64,000 bases of DNA, taken from Stieleria magnilauensis. Lineage in GTDB: Bacteria > Planctomycetota > Planctomycetia > Pirellulales > Pirellulaceae. The DNA lies in contig CP036432.1 in NCBI GenBank assembly GCA_007753675.1, forward strand, positions 4,438,394 to 4,502,393. Direction: 5' to 3'. Positions 18,487-27,496 of the stretch are shown in pieces. The translations under genes were made by a program, and so were the position numbers. The notes below the pieces were generated by a model. That model saw only the letters and a program-made list of their open reading frames with translations, did no database searches and was not told where the DNA came from. How positions within the stretch are numbered: position 1 is the stretch's first letter; every line of letters starts with the position of its first letter.

Positions 18487-20130
18487 TCACTTCGGCCGGC
18501 GTGCTTCCAGCCACGGTTGCTCGGGAACCCACTCGGGATGTTGCCGTGCCCACTCCGGTTCAGGGAACCAGCGCAGACCGCTGACCCGCGGGTAGGTCTC
18601 CCACACGTTCGCCTTCTCGGGCGCGGTGACGCGGACGTCTCCTGTACGACGCAGATAACTGTCGAGCAGGTTCGACAAACGCTCCCGAATCTCTCCGAAC
18701 GATGGATCGGCTGCCAGATTATTGAGGCAATCGGGGTCGCCGACGATGTCATACAGTTCCTCGCCGGGACGCAACCCGACCGACAATTGCATCAGCCGAG
18801 CGACGTCCGGTTGATCCTGATTGGCGATCATCCAGTCAAGCGTCGGACAAGCATCGATATCGTGATAGCCGCCGTCGGCCGGCCCCAATTCGAAGCTGAC
18901 CAGTTTGCCGGAATCATCGTACTTGGCGCGGTTGTATTTCTGCGGCGTCCCGGCGGGGAACCGTTCGGGCGCGAAGTTGCGGATGTAGAGATGGGTGTCG
19001 GTTCGGACGCAGCGACAGGGATACCCCAGCGTACGAAACCGGGACGACGAGTGACGTTCGCGACCGCTATAAACTGCGTCGCGCGATGGCGACACCTTAT
19101 CGGCTTCGTTGCTGTATCGGGGCAGCAGGTTGATGCCAGGTAACTGATCGGCTTGCTGGGGCACGACGCCCGCGGCGGCAAAAATGGTTCGCGTCACATC
19201 GATCAGGCTGACCAGATCATCGGTGTCTTGACCGGCGGGAATCCGCTCGGGCCAGGCGATCGCCAGCGGCATGTGAATCCCGTACTCGTACAAATTCGCT
19301 TTGGCACGGGGGAACGACATGCCGTTGTCGCTGGTGACGATCACCAGTGTATTGTCCAGTTCGCCGTCGCGCTGCAGTCGATCCAACATGCGTCCCAAGT
19401 GCGAATCAAACCATTGAATCTCGTACATGTAATCGGCGATGTCGCTGCGGATTTCCGGCTCGTCGGGCAGGAACTTGGGCACCGAGATCGCATCGGTGTC
19501 GATGCCGTTTGCTTTGCCCAACCCCTTGCCGAACACCCGATGAGGCTCGGAAGCGCCGAACCAAAAACAAAACGGTTGGTCGTCGCCGCGGGCGTCGAGG
19601 AAGTCGTCAAAGTTCGCGGCGTAGTCGTTCGAGGCGATGCCCTTGGGAGCCTTCAGTTTTCGCTTGCCGTAGGATTTGCCCGCCGGGTTATGGGGCCAAC
19701 CGACGGCCTTGCCTGGCGCCCAGCCCTTGCCTGTCATCCCGACGTGGTAACCGCTTTTTTCCAATTGGCTGGTGAAGACCGGCAAATCGGTGGGGAAAAA
19801 GCTTGCGTGTGTCCCGGCTTCACGGATCTGCCAGATCTCGCGGCCGGTCAGAAAGGCCGCCCGCATCGGGCTGCAACCCGGCGCCGGCGTGAACGCGTTT
19901 TGAAACAGCACGCCGGCTTTGGCCACGCGATCGAAACTCGGGGTCCGGATCGCCGCGTCGCCATAGGCCGAAGCATGGGGATAGGACTGGTCGTCGGAGA
20001 TCGCGATCAAGATGTTGGGACGCCGGGCCTGGGCCTGGGAAACCGACGGAAGCATCACCGCCCATCCGCAGAGCAACCCAACCAGACCGACGAGGCTTCG
20101 CATTTCAATCAACCAACAGGAACGTGTCAT
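18487..20130 (-). CDS. secreted sulfatase (heparan N-sulfatase-like)
   Basis: The product is 547 residues from ATG 20130; ATG 20103 is also possible. A signal peptide precedes RRPNILIAISDDQSYP, whose DD pair binds calcium. The formylglycine motif is CSPMR (Cys86), fitting C-x-P-x-R, so it needs FGE-type activation. SDNGMSFPRAKANLYEYGIH completes the metal site. Similarity in layout suggests the SGSH-like branch of S1 sulfatases, which desulfate polysaccharides outside the cytoplasm. The frame stays open upstream to 20226, but that part is encoded by a tandem repeat and is not credible. A PAS-AraC regulator gene lies just upstream on the same strand. Confidence 0.92.
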   Translation of the reverse strand: MTRSCWLIEMRSLVGLVGLLCGWAVMLPSVSQAQARRPNILIAISDDQSYPHASAYGDAAIRTPSFDRVAKAGVLFQNAFTPAPGCSPMRAAFLTGREIWQIREAGTHASFFPTDLPVFTSQLEKSGYHVGMTGKGWAPGKAVGWPHNPAGKSYGKRKLKAPKGIASNDYAANFDDFLDARGDDQPFCFWFGASEPHRVFGKGLGKANGIDTDAISVPKFLPDEPEIRSDIADYMYEIQWFDSHLGRMLDRLQRDGELDNTLVIVTSDNGMSFPRAKANLYEYGIHMPLAIAWPERIPAGQDTDDLVSLIDVTRTIFAAAGVVPQQADQLPGINLLPRYSNEADKVSPSRDAVYSGRERHSSSRFRTLGYPCRCVRTDTHLYIRNFAPERFPAGTPQKYNRAKYDDSGKLVSFELGPADGGYHDIDACPTLDWMIANQDQPDVARLMQLSVGLRPGEELYDIVGDPDCLNNLAADPSFGEIRERLSNLLDSYLRRTGDVRVTAPEKANVWETYPRVSGLRWFPEPEWARQHPEWVPEQPWLEARRPK

Positions 20131-20144
20131 CAGGCAGTCATTTC

Positions 20145-20208
20145 TTGTGGGGAGCAGGTCGTGTGGGGAGCAGGTCGTGTGGGGAGCAGGTCGTGTGGGG
20201 TGCAGGGG
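20145..20208. repeat. 16-bp tandem repeat, four copies
   Basis: The unit gtgtggggagcaggtc occurs four times (20145-20160, 20161-20176, 20177-20192 and a diverged 20193-20208). It fills the space between the AraC-type regulator stop and the sulfatase start, that is, the 5' untranslated or promoter region of the sulfatase. Repeat-number change here would alter spacing upstream of the gene. Whether the unit binds the regulator is untested. Confidence 0.9.
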
Positions 20209-20222
20209 GTCGAGAGCTTCCA

Positions 20223-20996
20223 TCAAATGCGTGGCAGCACGCGTTGGCGTTTGCGGAATTTGAGCGGAGTTTCTCCGATGTGCTTTTTGAACTGTTGCGT
20301 GAACGCGCTTTGGTCGCAGAAACCGAATTTCAAGGAGATGTCTCCGACGCTCATGTCGGTATTGATCAACGCGTCACTGGCCGCTTTGATCCGCGTCTTG
20401 GCCAAGAACTCTTGCACGTTCAACCCGAACAATTCCACGAATCGACGATGCAGCTGGCGTGATGAAACGCCCGCGATCGCCGCCAGTTCGTTGACGCCGA
20501 TCTTGCGATCCAGGTTTTGGTGGATGTGATTCAAGATGTCGTCAATTTGCGAGTAAGCTTGGATCTCGGCACGCGCGCCATTGTAATCCCGCACCGTCCC
20601 CATCACCCCGATCACTTCGCCACGGTTGTTGCGGACCGGCAGCTTGGTGGTCACGAACCAGTCCAGCAGGCGATGTTCGGTGTACCAGATTTCGACACGA
20701 TTGATCAACGGTCGGCCGGTTTCGATCACCGTCCGGTCGTCGCGGACAAATTCATCGGCAAGCTGTGCGGGAAAATGATCGTAGTCGGACGTCCCGATGA
20801 TTTCGGCTTCGCTGGACACCCCCAGTCGATTCAGGATGGCGGAGCTGACCGCCATCATGCGGCTCTGGGCATCCTTGACGAAAAAGTAGACGTCCGGGAG
20901 ATAGGCGAACAGTTGCTGAAATTGCTGAGGCCCACCCATCGCTTCAAAAAACTGCTCTTGAAGCTGACGGGGGTTGCCGGGCGGGGATACATTCAT
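20223..20996 (-). CDS. AraC-family transcriptional regulator with PAS domain
   Basis: The 257-residue protein is read from ATG 20996. Residues about 18-140 form a PAS-type sensor (LPDVYFFVKDAQSRMMAVSS, then IIGTSDYDHFP and a closing GVMGTVRDYN). Residues about 150-257 form the two-helix-turn-helix AraC DNA-binding domain (GVNELAAIAGVSSRQLHRRF and FGFCDQSAFTQQFKKHIGETP). It is immediately upstream of the sulfatase gene, and regulators of this PAS-AraC build are frequent beside sulfatases in Pirellulaceae, so control of that gene is a fair inference. An open frame continues to 21209 but lacks domain content. Confidence 0.9.
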   Translation of the reverse strand: MNVSPPGNPRQLQEQFFEAMGGPQQFQQLFAYLPDVYFFVKDAQSRMMAVSSAILNRLGVSSEAEIIGTSDYDHFPAQLADEFVRDDRTVIETGRPLINRVEIWYTEHRLLDWFVTTKLPVRNNRGEVIGVMGTVRDYNGARAEIQAYSQIDDILNHIHQNLDRKIGVNELAAIAGVSSRQLHRRFVELFGLNVQEFLAKTRIKAASDALINTDMSVGDISLKFGFCDQSAFTQQFKKHIGETPLKFRKRQRVLPRI

Positions 20997-21253
20997 TTTT
21001 TTCGGTCGTCCATGCGATGCATTTGGTGGAGGACGCACTGTCGTCAACAAAACAAGATTGGATTGTAACCGATCTCCCCGGAGAAGCCTGACTGGGTAGC
21101 GACGCCGCCTTGCGTTAGAATTGGGGCCGACGGCACCTCGCCGAGGCGACCTGATGGCTGGGACCTGATGGCCGCGTCCTGGCATCGGCTGTCGGCAATT
21201 CCCCCCCACACCCGCCTCCTACTCTCCCCACCAACCTCGTGAGATCTCTTTCC

Positions 21254-22273
21254 ATGCGAATCCTATCCGTTGCGTTTGTTTTGTTGTGTTTGACGGGTGT
21301 TGGGCTGAAGCTCGCCGATTCCCCCGGCTCTCAAGTCGCTCTGTTCGCCAATCATTTCCTGGAACAATTGGACGACGACCAGAAATCGATCGCAACGATG
21401 CCCTATGACAGCGACAAACGCGTCGATTGGCACTTCATCCCGAAAAAGACTCGCAAGGGTCTGATGCTTCGCAACATGAATGCCGCCCAACGGGTGGCCG
21501 CCCTGCGGATGCTTCGCAGTGCCCTCAGCGAAGCGGGCTACGGAAAGGCCAGCAAGATCATGTTGCTCGAAGGCGTGTTAAGGGAACTGGAAGGGGAAGA
21601 CCGCACCTGGGAACGCGATCCGCACAAGTACTTTGTGACCCTCTTCGGCACGCCCGGTGACGAAGGAAAATGGGGGCTCAGCTTCGAAGGACACCACCTG
21701 TCGATGAATTTCAGTTTCAGCGACGGCGCGTTGGTCGACAGCACACCGCAATTCTTCGCCGCCAATCCCGCCACCGTGATGAACGACGTTTCCGGACCAC
21801 TGGGCAAGGGAACGCGCGTGCTGAGAGACGAAGAACAACTCGCATTTGATCTGGTCGCGTCGCTCGAGACCGGCCAAAAAGACATCGCGATCATCGACCA
21901 AGATGCGCCCGAAGAAATTCGCTTCGCCGGCGAAGCTCAAGCAAAGGTCGATGAACCGGTGGGCATCACCTATCGCGAAATGAGCGAGGAGTCCAAGGCA
22001 TTGCTGACCAAACTGGTCAACACCTACATCGATGCCGTCACCGAACCGGTCGCCGATGAACGCCGTGCCCAGATCGAAGAAGACGGCTGGGACGGTGTGC
22101 ATTTCGCTTGGGCCGGCCCCACCAAGCCGGGTATCGGGCATTACTACCGCGTGCAGGGCAAACGGTTTTTGATCGAGTTCGTCAACACGCAAGCCGATGC
22201 CGCCGGCAACCCGGCCAACCATATCCACTGCGTCTGGCGCGACCTGTCCGGCGATTTTGATTTGACGCCGTAA
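21254..22273 (+). CDS. DUF3500 family secreted protein
   Basis: The 339-residue protein starts at ATG 21254 with a short signal sequence (MRILSVAFVLLCLTGVGLKLA). The body matches DUF3500: an early block WHFIPKKTRKGLMLRNMN, then KYFVTLFGTP and WGLSFEGHHLSMNFS, and the C-terminal GHYYRVQGKRFLIEFVNTQ with a HIHCVWRD motif. The histidine-rich pattern suggests metal or ligand binding, but no function is established for the family. It is divergent from the PAS-AraC gene with about 257 bases between. An in-frame GTG at 21239 would add five residues. Confidence 0.85.
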   Translation: MRILSVAFVLLCLTGVGLKLADSPGSQVALFANHFLEQLDDDQKSIATMPYDSDKRVDWHFIPKKTRKGLMLRNMNAAQRVAALRMLRSALSEAGYGKASKIMLLEGVLRELEGEDRTWERDPHKYFVTLFGTPGDEGKWGLSFEGHHLSMNFSFSDGALVDSTPQFFAANPATVMNDVSGPLGKGTRVLRDEEQLAFDLVASLETGQKDIAIIDQDAPEEIRFAGEAQAKVDEPVGITYREMSEESKALLTKLVNTYIDAVTEPVADERRAQIEEDGWDGVHFAWAGPTKPGIGHYYRVQGKRFLIEFVNTQADAAGNPANHIHCVWRDLSGDFDLTP

Positions 22274-22279
22274 ACCGTC

Positions 22280-22361
22280 GAGCCGTCCGGTAGGGCATTC
22301 GTTTTAGCGGCACGGCGGGAGCCGTCCGGTTTGCGGCAACACCGAAGGGCTCGCGCCCTTC
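22280..22361. repeat. short direct repeat plus hairpin between convergent genes
   Basis: The 11-mer agccgtccggt occurs at 22281-22291 and 22320-22330, and the hairpin gaagggc-tcgc-gcccttc lies at 22344-22361. Both sit between the convergent DUF3500 and NUDIX genes and could serve as a terminator. The hairpin has no T-tract on either side. Confidence 0.6.
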
Positions 22362-22427
22362 CGCTATCATCCACCGGCATCAAGACGCAACTCGGTTCGC
22401 GGCACAACACGCCGGCGCCACGCTGAC

Positions 22428-22955
22428 TCAATCTGCGGACAACCACGCGTACAGCCCCACCAGTGTCTTCGCATCGCGGATTTTTCCGCTGGCGATCCAG
22501 GCTTTGATTTCGTCCCGCGTCGCGATCCGATTGACGATCGACTCGGTCGCTTCGCGGTCAGGATCCCCGGCGACCAACTCGGTCGCCCGGTACAGATGCA
22601 TCAGTTCGTCGCAAATGCCCGGCGCGGAATAGAACTCATGAATCAATTCCAGCTTGCCTGCCCGGTAGCCGGTTTCTTCGATCAATTCTCGCGACGCCGT
22701 GACCACGGCCTCTTCGCCCGATTCACGCGTACCGGCCGGAAGCTCCAGCAGCGTCTCGCCTACCGTCGGTCGGGTGTTTTCGATCAGAACGACGCGGCCG
22801 TCCTCCAGGATCGGTAACAACACGACCGCACCGGGATGACGAATTACCTCTCGTTGATAAAGCCGGCCATCGTCGCCGGTCAACGTCATCCGGTGGACGT
22901 TGAACCTGGCCCCCTTCAAAAGCATCGGTTCTGTGGGATCATCGTCTCGGCTCAT
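22428..22955 (-). CDS. NUDIX hydrolase (ADP-ribose pyrophosphatase type)
   Basis: The 175-residue enzyme carries a complete Nudix box, GTRESGEE at 75-82 through RELIEETGY at 89-97, matching Gx5Ex7REUxEExGU. The N-terminal strand layout and the LIENTRPTVGETLLELPAG segment are typical of ADP-ribose or nucleoside-diphosphate-sugar pyrophosphatases, which hydrolyse ADP-ribose to AMP and ribose 5-phosphate in the cytoplasm. The length agrees with that subfamily. It is divergent from truB. The exact substrate is not fixed by the motif. Confidence 0.92.
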   Translation of the reverse strand: MSRDDDPTEPMLLKGARFNVHRMTLTGDDGRLYQREVIRHPGAVVLLPILEDGRVVLIENTRPTVGETLLELPAGTRESGEEAVVTASRELIEETGYRAGKLELIHEFYSAPGICDELMHLYRATELVAGDPDREATESIVNRIATRDEIKAWIASGKIRDAKTLVGLYAWLSAD

Positions 22956-23074
22956 CAGTCGTCAACCCTTCTGTCAGCATGTTGTCTTGATTCGTCAGCC
23001 GGATATGTTACGCGGTCCCTCCGTTGATGGACAATCCACCGCCCCGCGGCCTCCACCCTGTGTACCAAGGCAAC

Positions 23075-23965
23075 ATGTTCGGATTTCTCAATTGCGACAA
23101 GCCGATCGGCTTTTCATCACGCGACTTGGTCAACATCGTCCAGGGCCGACTGCGCGGGCGGAAGGTCAAGGTGGGGCACTGCGGCACGCTTGATCCGCTG
23201 GCCAGCGGCGTGCTGGTCGTCGGCGTCGGGCCCGCCGCCCGGTTGACCCCCTTCGTGCATGAAGCTTCCAAGAGCTATCGAGCGACGTTTCGACTGGCCG
23301 CCGAGAGCCCGACCGGCGACATGGAATTCGAACCCACGCTGTATCCCGATCATCCGATCCCGAGCGCCCACGAACTCGCTTCGGCGTGCCGCAGCTTGAC
23401 GGGAAGGATCGAGCAGATCCCGCCGGCTTATTCGGCCATCAAAGTCGACGGCAAACGGGCCTACGCGATGGCCCGCGAAGGCCAGGACGTGGTGATGCCC
23501 GCCCGAAAGGTTCACATCGAGTCGATCAAAATCCTGTCCTATCGCTACCCCGATCTGCAGCTGCAAATCACCTGTGGAACCGGCACCTACATTCGCACGC
23601 TGGGCATGGACGTTGCGAAAGCGGTCGGCACCGTCGCGGTGATGACGTCGCTGGTCCGAACACGCGTCGGCGAGTTTTCGATCTCGAATTCCATTTCCGA
23701 AACGCAGCTCCGTGAAAACGAAATCGAATCCCTGCTGTTGCCCGCGGCGATCGGCGTTTCGCACCTGCCCCGGTTGATCGTCAATCCAGACGAATGCAAA
23801 CGCTTGGCCAACGGGTTGTGCCTGGGCACCCGGCAACCCGACACGCCCCGTGGCGCGGAGGGAGATCCCGAACATGTTGCGGCGATCACCCCCGATGGAC
23901 ACCTCAAAGCGATCTTGGTCCAGAAGCACTCGAGCTGGTGCCCGAAGCGAGTCTTTCCGGACTAG
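23075..23965 (+). CDS. truB: tRNA pseudouridine(55) synthase TruB
   Basis: The 296-residue enzyme starts at ATG 23075, because MFGFLNCDKPIGFSSRD aligns with the canonical TruB N-terminus. In-frame starts at 23024 and 23027 add unsupported residues. The catalytic aspartate is Asp40 in GHCGTLDPLASGVL. Downstream motifs IPPAYSAIKVDGKRAYAMAR and GTYIRTLGMD are also conserved. It makes pseudouridine 55 in the T-loop of tRNAs. In many bacteria truB follows rbfA and infB, but here it stands alone between a NUDIX gene and a convergent cytochrome peroxidase gene. Confidence 0.96.
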   Translation: MFGFLNCDKPIGFSSRDLVNIVQGRLRGRKVKVGHCGTLDPLASGVLVVGVGPAARLTPFVHEASKSYRATFRLAAESPTGDMEFEPTLYPDHPIPSAHELASACRSLTGRIEQIPPAYSAIKVDGKRAYAMAREGQDVVMPARKVHIESIKILSYRYPDLQLQITCGTGTYIRTLGMDVAKAVGTVAVMTSLVRTRVGEFSISNSISETQLRENEIESLLLPAAIGVSHLPRLIVNPDECKRLANGLCLGTRQPDTPRGAEGDPEHVAAITPDGHLKAILVQKHSSWCPKRVFPD

Positions 23966-23984
23966 AGCCTGCCAGCGGGACTCG

Positions 23985-25148
23985 CTACGGTTGAGCGACA
24001 AACGGATCTGAAAACTTGGGATCGGTCAGCAGCGTTTGGTCGGTCAACGTGGCAAGGAACGCCGCCAGTGCAACCTTGGGGACTTCTGGCAAGGCCAGGC
24101 CGTTGGCGGCAAAGTCCGCCAGTCGAGGGTCCAGGTTTGCGTGCGGCCGGACGCTCCAGTTGTAATGTTCGATCACTTGGTCCAGCGTGACGAATCGTCC
24201 GTCGTGCATGTAGGGACCGGTTTGCGCGATGTTCCGCAACGACGACGGCTTGAACTTTCCCCGATCTTGCATCCGCCCAGACTGCGAGCCGACTCCGGCG
24301 TCAACGTCGGGGCCATCGCTATCGATCCCGTTGTTCCCCGGTTCGCTCAATTGAAAGATCGCCCACTGTTTCAGGCCGACATCATCGTGATCGGGCAGAT
24401 GACATTCGGCACAGCGCGCGCGGCCGAAGAACTGTCGTTTGCCGAGGTTCTCTTGGTCGCTGAAACTTGGGAAATCATCCTTCGGTGACTTCACCTGTTG
24501 CAAACCGAGGTCGTAGCGTGATCGAAAGGAAACGATCGAACGGACGAACTGCGCGAGCGCTTTGGCGATCCGGTCTTTCGTGATCGCGGGATCGCCGAAC
24601 GCGTTGGCAAACAATGGCGTATAGATCGGATCATCCGCCAACTGTTGCACCAATGCTTCGAGCGTGTGCCCCATCTCAAGAGGGTTTTCGATCGGCATCA
24701 GCACCTGCGTTTCCAGGCTCGATGCCCGTTCGTCCCAGAAGAACCGATCGCGAGCATAGAAACGCAGATTGACAAGACTCATCGAGTTCCGACTGACCGC
24801 TTCACCTCGAAAACCGATGCTTTTCGCCCGAGGGTCACTGAACGCGTGCTGCTGTTCATGGCATGTCGCACAAGACGTTGTGCCGTTGGCTGAGAGTGTT
24901 TTGTCGTAGAACAGGACGCGGCCGAGTGTCGCCCCGTGGTCGGTCAGTGGATTGTCTGCGGGAGTGTTGTCCAGTCGACGGAGTTGATCGGCAATCGCTG
25001 CGGGCACGTCCAAGTCGCTGTAGCGATAGGGCGTCGCAGGCAGATCGAGTTTGCGTTGTGGTGCGGACGCGGGCGAGCCGCCGGCATCATCCGCCGCCGC
25101 GGCAAAGCACATCCACACGGGCAGCAGGACCGCCACCAACAGATTCAT
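23985..25148 (-). CDS. di-heme cytochrome c peroxidase / MauG family protein
   Basis: The 387-residue protein from ATG 25148 has a signal peptide (MNLLVAVLLPVWMCFAAAA). It has two c-type haem sites, CATCH (93-97) and CAECH (245-249), and the family block YDKTLSANGTTSCATCHEQQ. The C-terminal half contains the PYMHDGRF motif common to this family. Periplasmic members reduce hydrogen peroxide with electrons from small cytochromes or carry out MauG-like oxidations. Planctomycetes have many copies near cytochrome-containing DUF genes. An open frame runs upstream to 25355 through a tandem-repeat region and is not part of the gene. Confidence 0.93.
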   Translation of the reverse strand: MNLLVAVLLPVWMCFAAAADDAGGSPASAPQRKLDLPATPYRYSDLDVPAAIADQLRRLDNTPADNPLTDHGATLGRVLFYDKTLSANGTTSCATCHEQQHAFSDPRAKSIGFRGEAVSRNSMSLVNLRFYARDRFFWDERASSLETQVLMPIENPLEMGHTLEALVQQLADDPIYTPLFANAFGDPAITKDRIAKALAQFVRSIVSFRSRYDLGLQQVKSPKDDFPSFSDQENLGKRQFFGRARCAECHLPDHDDVGLKQWAIFQLSEPGNNGIDSDGPDVDAGVGSQSGRMQDRGKFKPSSLRNIAQTGPYMHDGRFVTLDQVIEHYNWSVRPHANLDPRLADFAANGLALPEVPKVALAAFLATLTDQTLLTDPKFSDPFVAQP

Positions 25149-25334
25149 GATCAAGGGTTGAACCGACAAACCAAACCTCTCCGCATCATTCAGGACAACC
25201 CGCAGGCTGAAGTGGCAAAACGATGGGGGCAAGACAATCCCAGCCCCAGCCGCCCAACACCATTCTACCCACAGACATTCGCGCCACCATTGTCCTACTC
25301 TCCCCATCACCGATCCCCAAAATCCATTTCCTCC

Positions 25335-25410
25335 ATCATTCTGCCACCCCATCATTCTGCCACCCCATCATTCTGCCACCCCATCGTCTTGCCCCCATCG
25401 TCTTGCCCCC
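25335..25410. repeat. 16-bp and 14-bp tandem repeats
   Basis: The unit atcattctgccacccc occurs three times (25335-25382), followed by atcgtcttgccccc twice (25383-25410). They lie in the 392-base gap between the divergent cytochrome peroxidase and PAS-LuxR genes. The two units share the pattern atc(a/g)t-tt/tct-gcc-ccc, so one probably arose from the other. The rest of the gap shows CCA-rich simple sequence and a ribosome-binding site near its right end. Confidence 0.88.
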
Positions 25411-25527
25411 ATCGAACTCCGGCACGAGACGTCGCCCCACTTGAGGGTTGCCGGTCAGAACGGCGGTATTGCGTGGGAACGCCACAACGGTGAACTATTT
25501 TGATGACTCGCAGACCGATTATTAAAC

Positions 25528-25532
25528 AGGAG
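25528..25532 (+). promoter_or_regulatory. ribosome-binding site deciding a GTG start
   Basis: The sequence aggag stands 8 bases upstream of GTG 25541. Strong Shine-Dalgarno sites are scarce in this window, so it supports the GTG start of the PAS-LuxR regulator. Confidence 0.75.
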
Positions 25533-25540
25533 CCGTTGAC

Positions 25541-26239
25541 GTGAGCAGTGATTGGGCATTGGACCAGCCTCGGCCGACCGATTTTGTGGCCCCCTACTTC
25601 TTCATTTCCCACCGCGGCCTGTCGGAGATCACCTACGTCAGCCCCTCGGTCGAAAACGTGTTGGGCTACGCCCCCGATTCGATGGCGGGTCTGTCATACG
25701 AATCGTTCCTTTGCCAGGGCGACCCGCTTAACGACGATGTCGCTGAATGCCAGCACGCTAACCTCAGCGGCGGCGGCAGCCTTCACGCGCTCCGCTGTGT
25801 TCGCGACGCGACGGGCAATCCCCGCGTCCTCTCCATCCATACCGTGGGCGTTGCTCAGCACGACGGCGGCCCGATCGAGCGGCGTCACCACCTGGCGCGA
25901 GATGTGACCGAGAGTGTGCGTCGACACCTGCAGATGACGAAGCAACTCGAGTCGCTCGAACATGCCGCCAGCCAGATGACGGATCAGGAACGCGCGGTGG
26001 CGGAGCGGATCATGCAAGGCAAGATGAATCGTGTGATCGGACGCGAGCTGGACATCTCAGATCGAACGGTCGAACGCCGCCGCGCCGCGATCATGAAACA
26101 CTTCCACGCAACCACGCTTGCGGAATTGATTTCCAAGCTCGCGCAGCTCGACATGCTTCGAGAATGGACCAACACCGAGACGGAGACGCAGTGGAAAACG
26201 GCGCGGAATGCGGATCAGGTTTCCGCCTTGGCCGTTTAA
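25541..26239 (+). CDS. LuxR-type transcriptional regulator with PAS domain
   Basis: The 232-residue protein starts with GTG 25541, backed by a good Shine-Dalgarno sequence. Residues about 15-130 look like a PAS fold (FFISHRGLSEITYVSPSVEN, VLGYAPDSMAGLSY). Residues about 140-205 form a LuxR/GerE helix-turn-helix (MTDQERAVAERIMQGKMNRV, ELDISDRTVERRRAAIMKH). A short coiled segment links the two. There is no receiver domain, so it is probably a one-component regulator that senses a small molecule, redox or light. Its targets are unknown; the divergent cytochrome peroxidase is a candidate by position only. Confidence 0.87.
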   Translation: MSSDWALDQPRPTDFVAPYFFISHRGLSEITYVSPSVENVLGYAPDSMAGLSYESFLCQGDPLNDDVAECQHANLSGGGSLHALRCVRDATGNPRVLSIHTVGVAQHDGGPIERRHHLARDVTESVRRHLQMTKQLESLEHAASQMTDQERAVAERIMQGKMNRVIGRELDISDRTVERRRAAIMKHFHATTLAELISKLAQLDMLREWTNTETETQWKTARNADQVSALAV

Positions 26240-26281
26240 GTGGGCGAGGTTTCGAGACTCGCCGCTACGATCCGCGGAGCA

Positions 26282-27496
26282 CTAACGCGAGACAGCACCC
26301 AGCCAATACCGCTCTGCCTCTCGCTTTAATTCCGCTACACCGATCAAGAATGTTTCTTGACGTTCCCCGGTCCATCGATCCGAAGCACGTTTCAGCTTTA
26401 CACGAATCGCCTGATCCAAATCGTGACGCTCGGCAAGCTGGACGGCCAGCTCAAGCTGATACCTGGCTTGCGGATAAACGGGCACCCAGCGCCGCTCCAG
26501 CGACCATTGCCCGATATCCAAGTCACTCCATCGATCACCATCCGGATCGTCCAAAAAAGCGGCGACGTCACTCGGCATCCGATCGATCGCGGACTGATGG
26601 ATTTGGATTTCGACGCGGCTGTTGTGTGGCGAGTACAGTGCCCAAGACGTCCAATGATCCCAATACCCCGATCGTTCGGTCAGGGGCAACAGCAAGGCGG
26701 CGACGACCGCCAGACGAATCGGCCAGCGTACCAGATGCCGTGTCGGCAGCGGAACTTGCTGATCGGTTTGCTCCATCGGTCGCGGGGAGACGACAAACAA
26801 CAACGCTGCCTGGATGGCCAGCAATCCGTTCCATGCCAACACCCCCAGGCTGTGCGAGAGGGACCACGGGCCGAGCAACCCGATCAACGTCACGTGCATC
26901 GCGATCGCACAGACACCGCCGATTCGGCGTGTCCAGGGAAACGCCAACGCCATCGCGATCGCAAGTTCACCGGCTGGCAACGCAAACGCAAGCCTCGCCG
27001 CGGTCGCATCACCCACGCCGCCGATCGGGCTGGCGAGCGTTTGCACCATTTGATGGCCAACGGTGTGAACAAACTGGTAATCAAACTTGCCAGACGCGCT
27101 ATAGAAATAGATGCTGATCGCAATCGCAATCACCCAGCGACGACCTTCCCGCCACGACATCCCGGCAAACAGGACAGCATACAACAGCGATTGGTAGGCC
27201 CAGGGTTGCAAGCGATGTTGGTCCAGCACGATCAAACAGGCCAGCGCTGCGGCGACGCCCCACCAGCACCATCGGTCGGCGCCACGATAGACGGCCGCCG
27301 CCAAACCGATCAGCAGGACGGCCAGTGCGACAGTTTCCACCGCGCCGGCCAACCACTCGGCACCGGGCACCGCGATCCAAGGAACGGGCGGAAAACCGGG
27401 GTCGCGCCCCCAGGGCGGGATCCAGATCGGCAAGGTGACCAGGATCAAAACCGCTAGCCCGATCGCCCACACTCGGGCAAACCGGTTGGCTGCCAT
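26282..27496 (-). CDS. polytopic membrane protein, DoxX/HTTM-like
   Basis: The 404-residue product from ATG 27496 has about eight to ten hydrophobic helices in residues 10-280, and then a soluble tail with YSPHNSRVEIQIHQSAIDRM. The segment YFYSASGKFDYQFVHTVGHQM resembles a motif in DoxX/MauE and HTTM (gamma-carboxylase-like) membrane proteins, but the match is from memory of pattern only. A TTG at 27556 would add 20 residues of low complexity. It is divergent from the DUF1080 gene at 27667. The function is not known. Confidence 0.7.
   Translation of the reverse strand: MAANRFARVWAIGLAVLILVTLPIWIPPWGRDPGFPPVPWIAVPGAEWLAGAVETVALAVLLIGLAAAVYRGADRWCWWGVAAALACLIVLDQHRLQPWAYQSLLYAVLFAGMSWREGRRWVIAIAISIYFYSASGKFDYQFVHTVGHQMVQTLASPIGGVGDATAARLAFALPAGELAIAMALAFPWTRRIGGVCAIAMHVTLIGLLGPWSLSHSLGVLAWNGLLAIQAALLFVVSPRPMEQTDQQVPLPTRHLVRWPIRLAVVAALLLPLTERSGYWDHWTSWALYSPHNSRVEIQIHQSAIDRMPSDVAAFLDDPDGDRWSDLDIGQWSLERRWVPVYPQARYQLELAVQLAERHDLDQAIRVKLKRASDRWTGERQETFLIGVAELKREAERYWLGAVSR

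Noticed and set aside
25335..25410. CRISPR array
   Set aside because: Units are directly contiguous without unique spacers, too short for CRISPR repeats, and no cas genes are present. The same holds for the arrays at 2723, 20145 and 35751.
26164..27457. Plus-strand open frames of 317 and 366 codons overlapping the DoxX/HTTM-like gene
   Set aside because: Their composition is typical of antisense frames; the minus-strand product has regular membrane helices.
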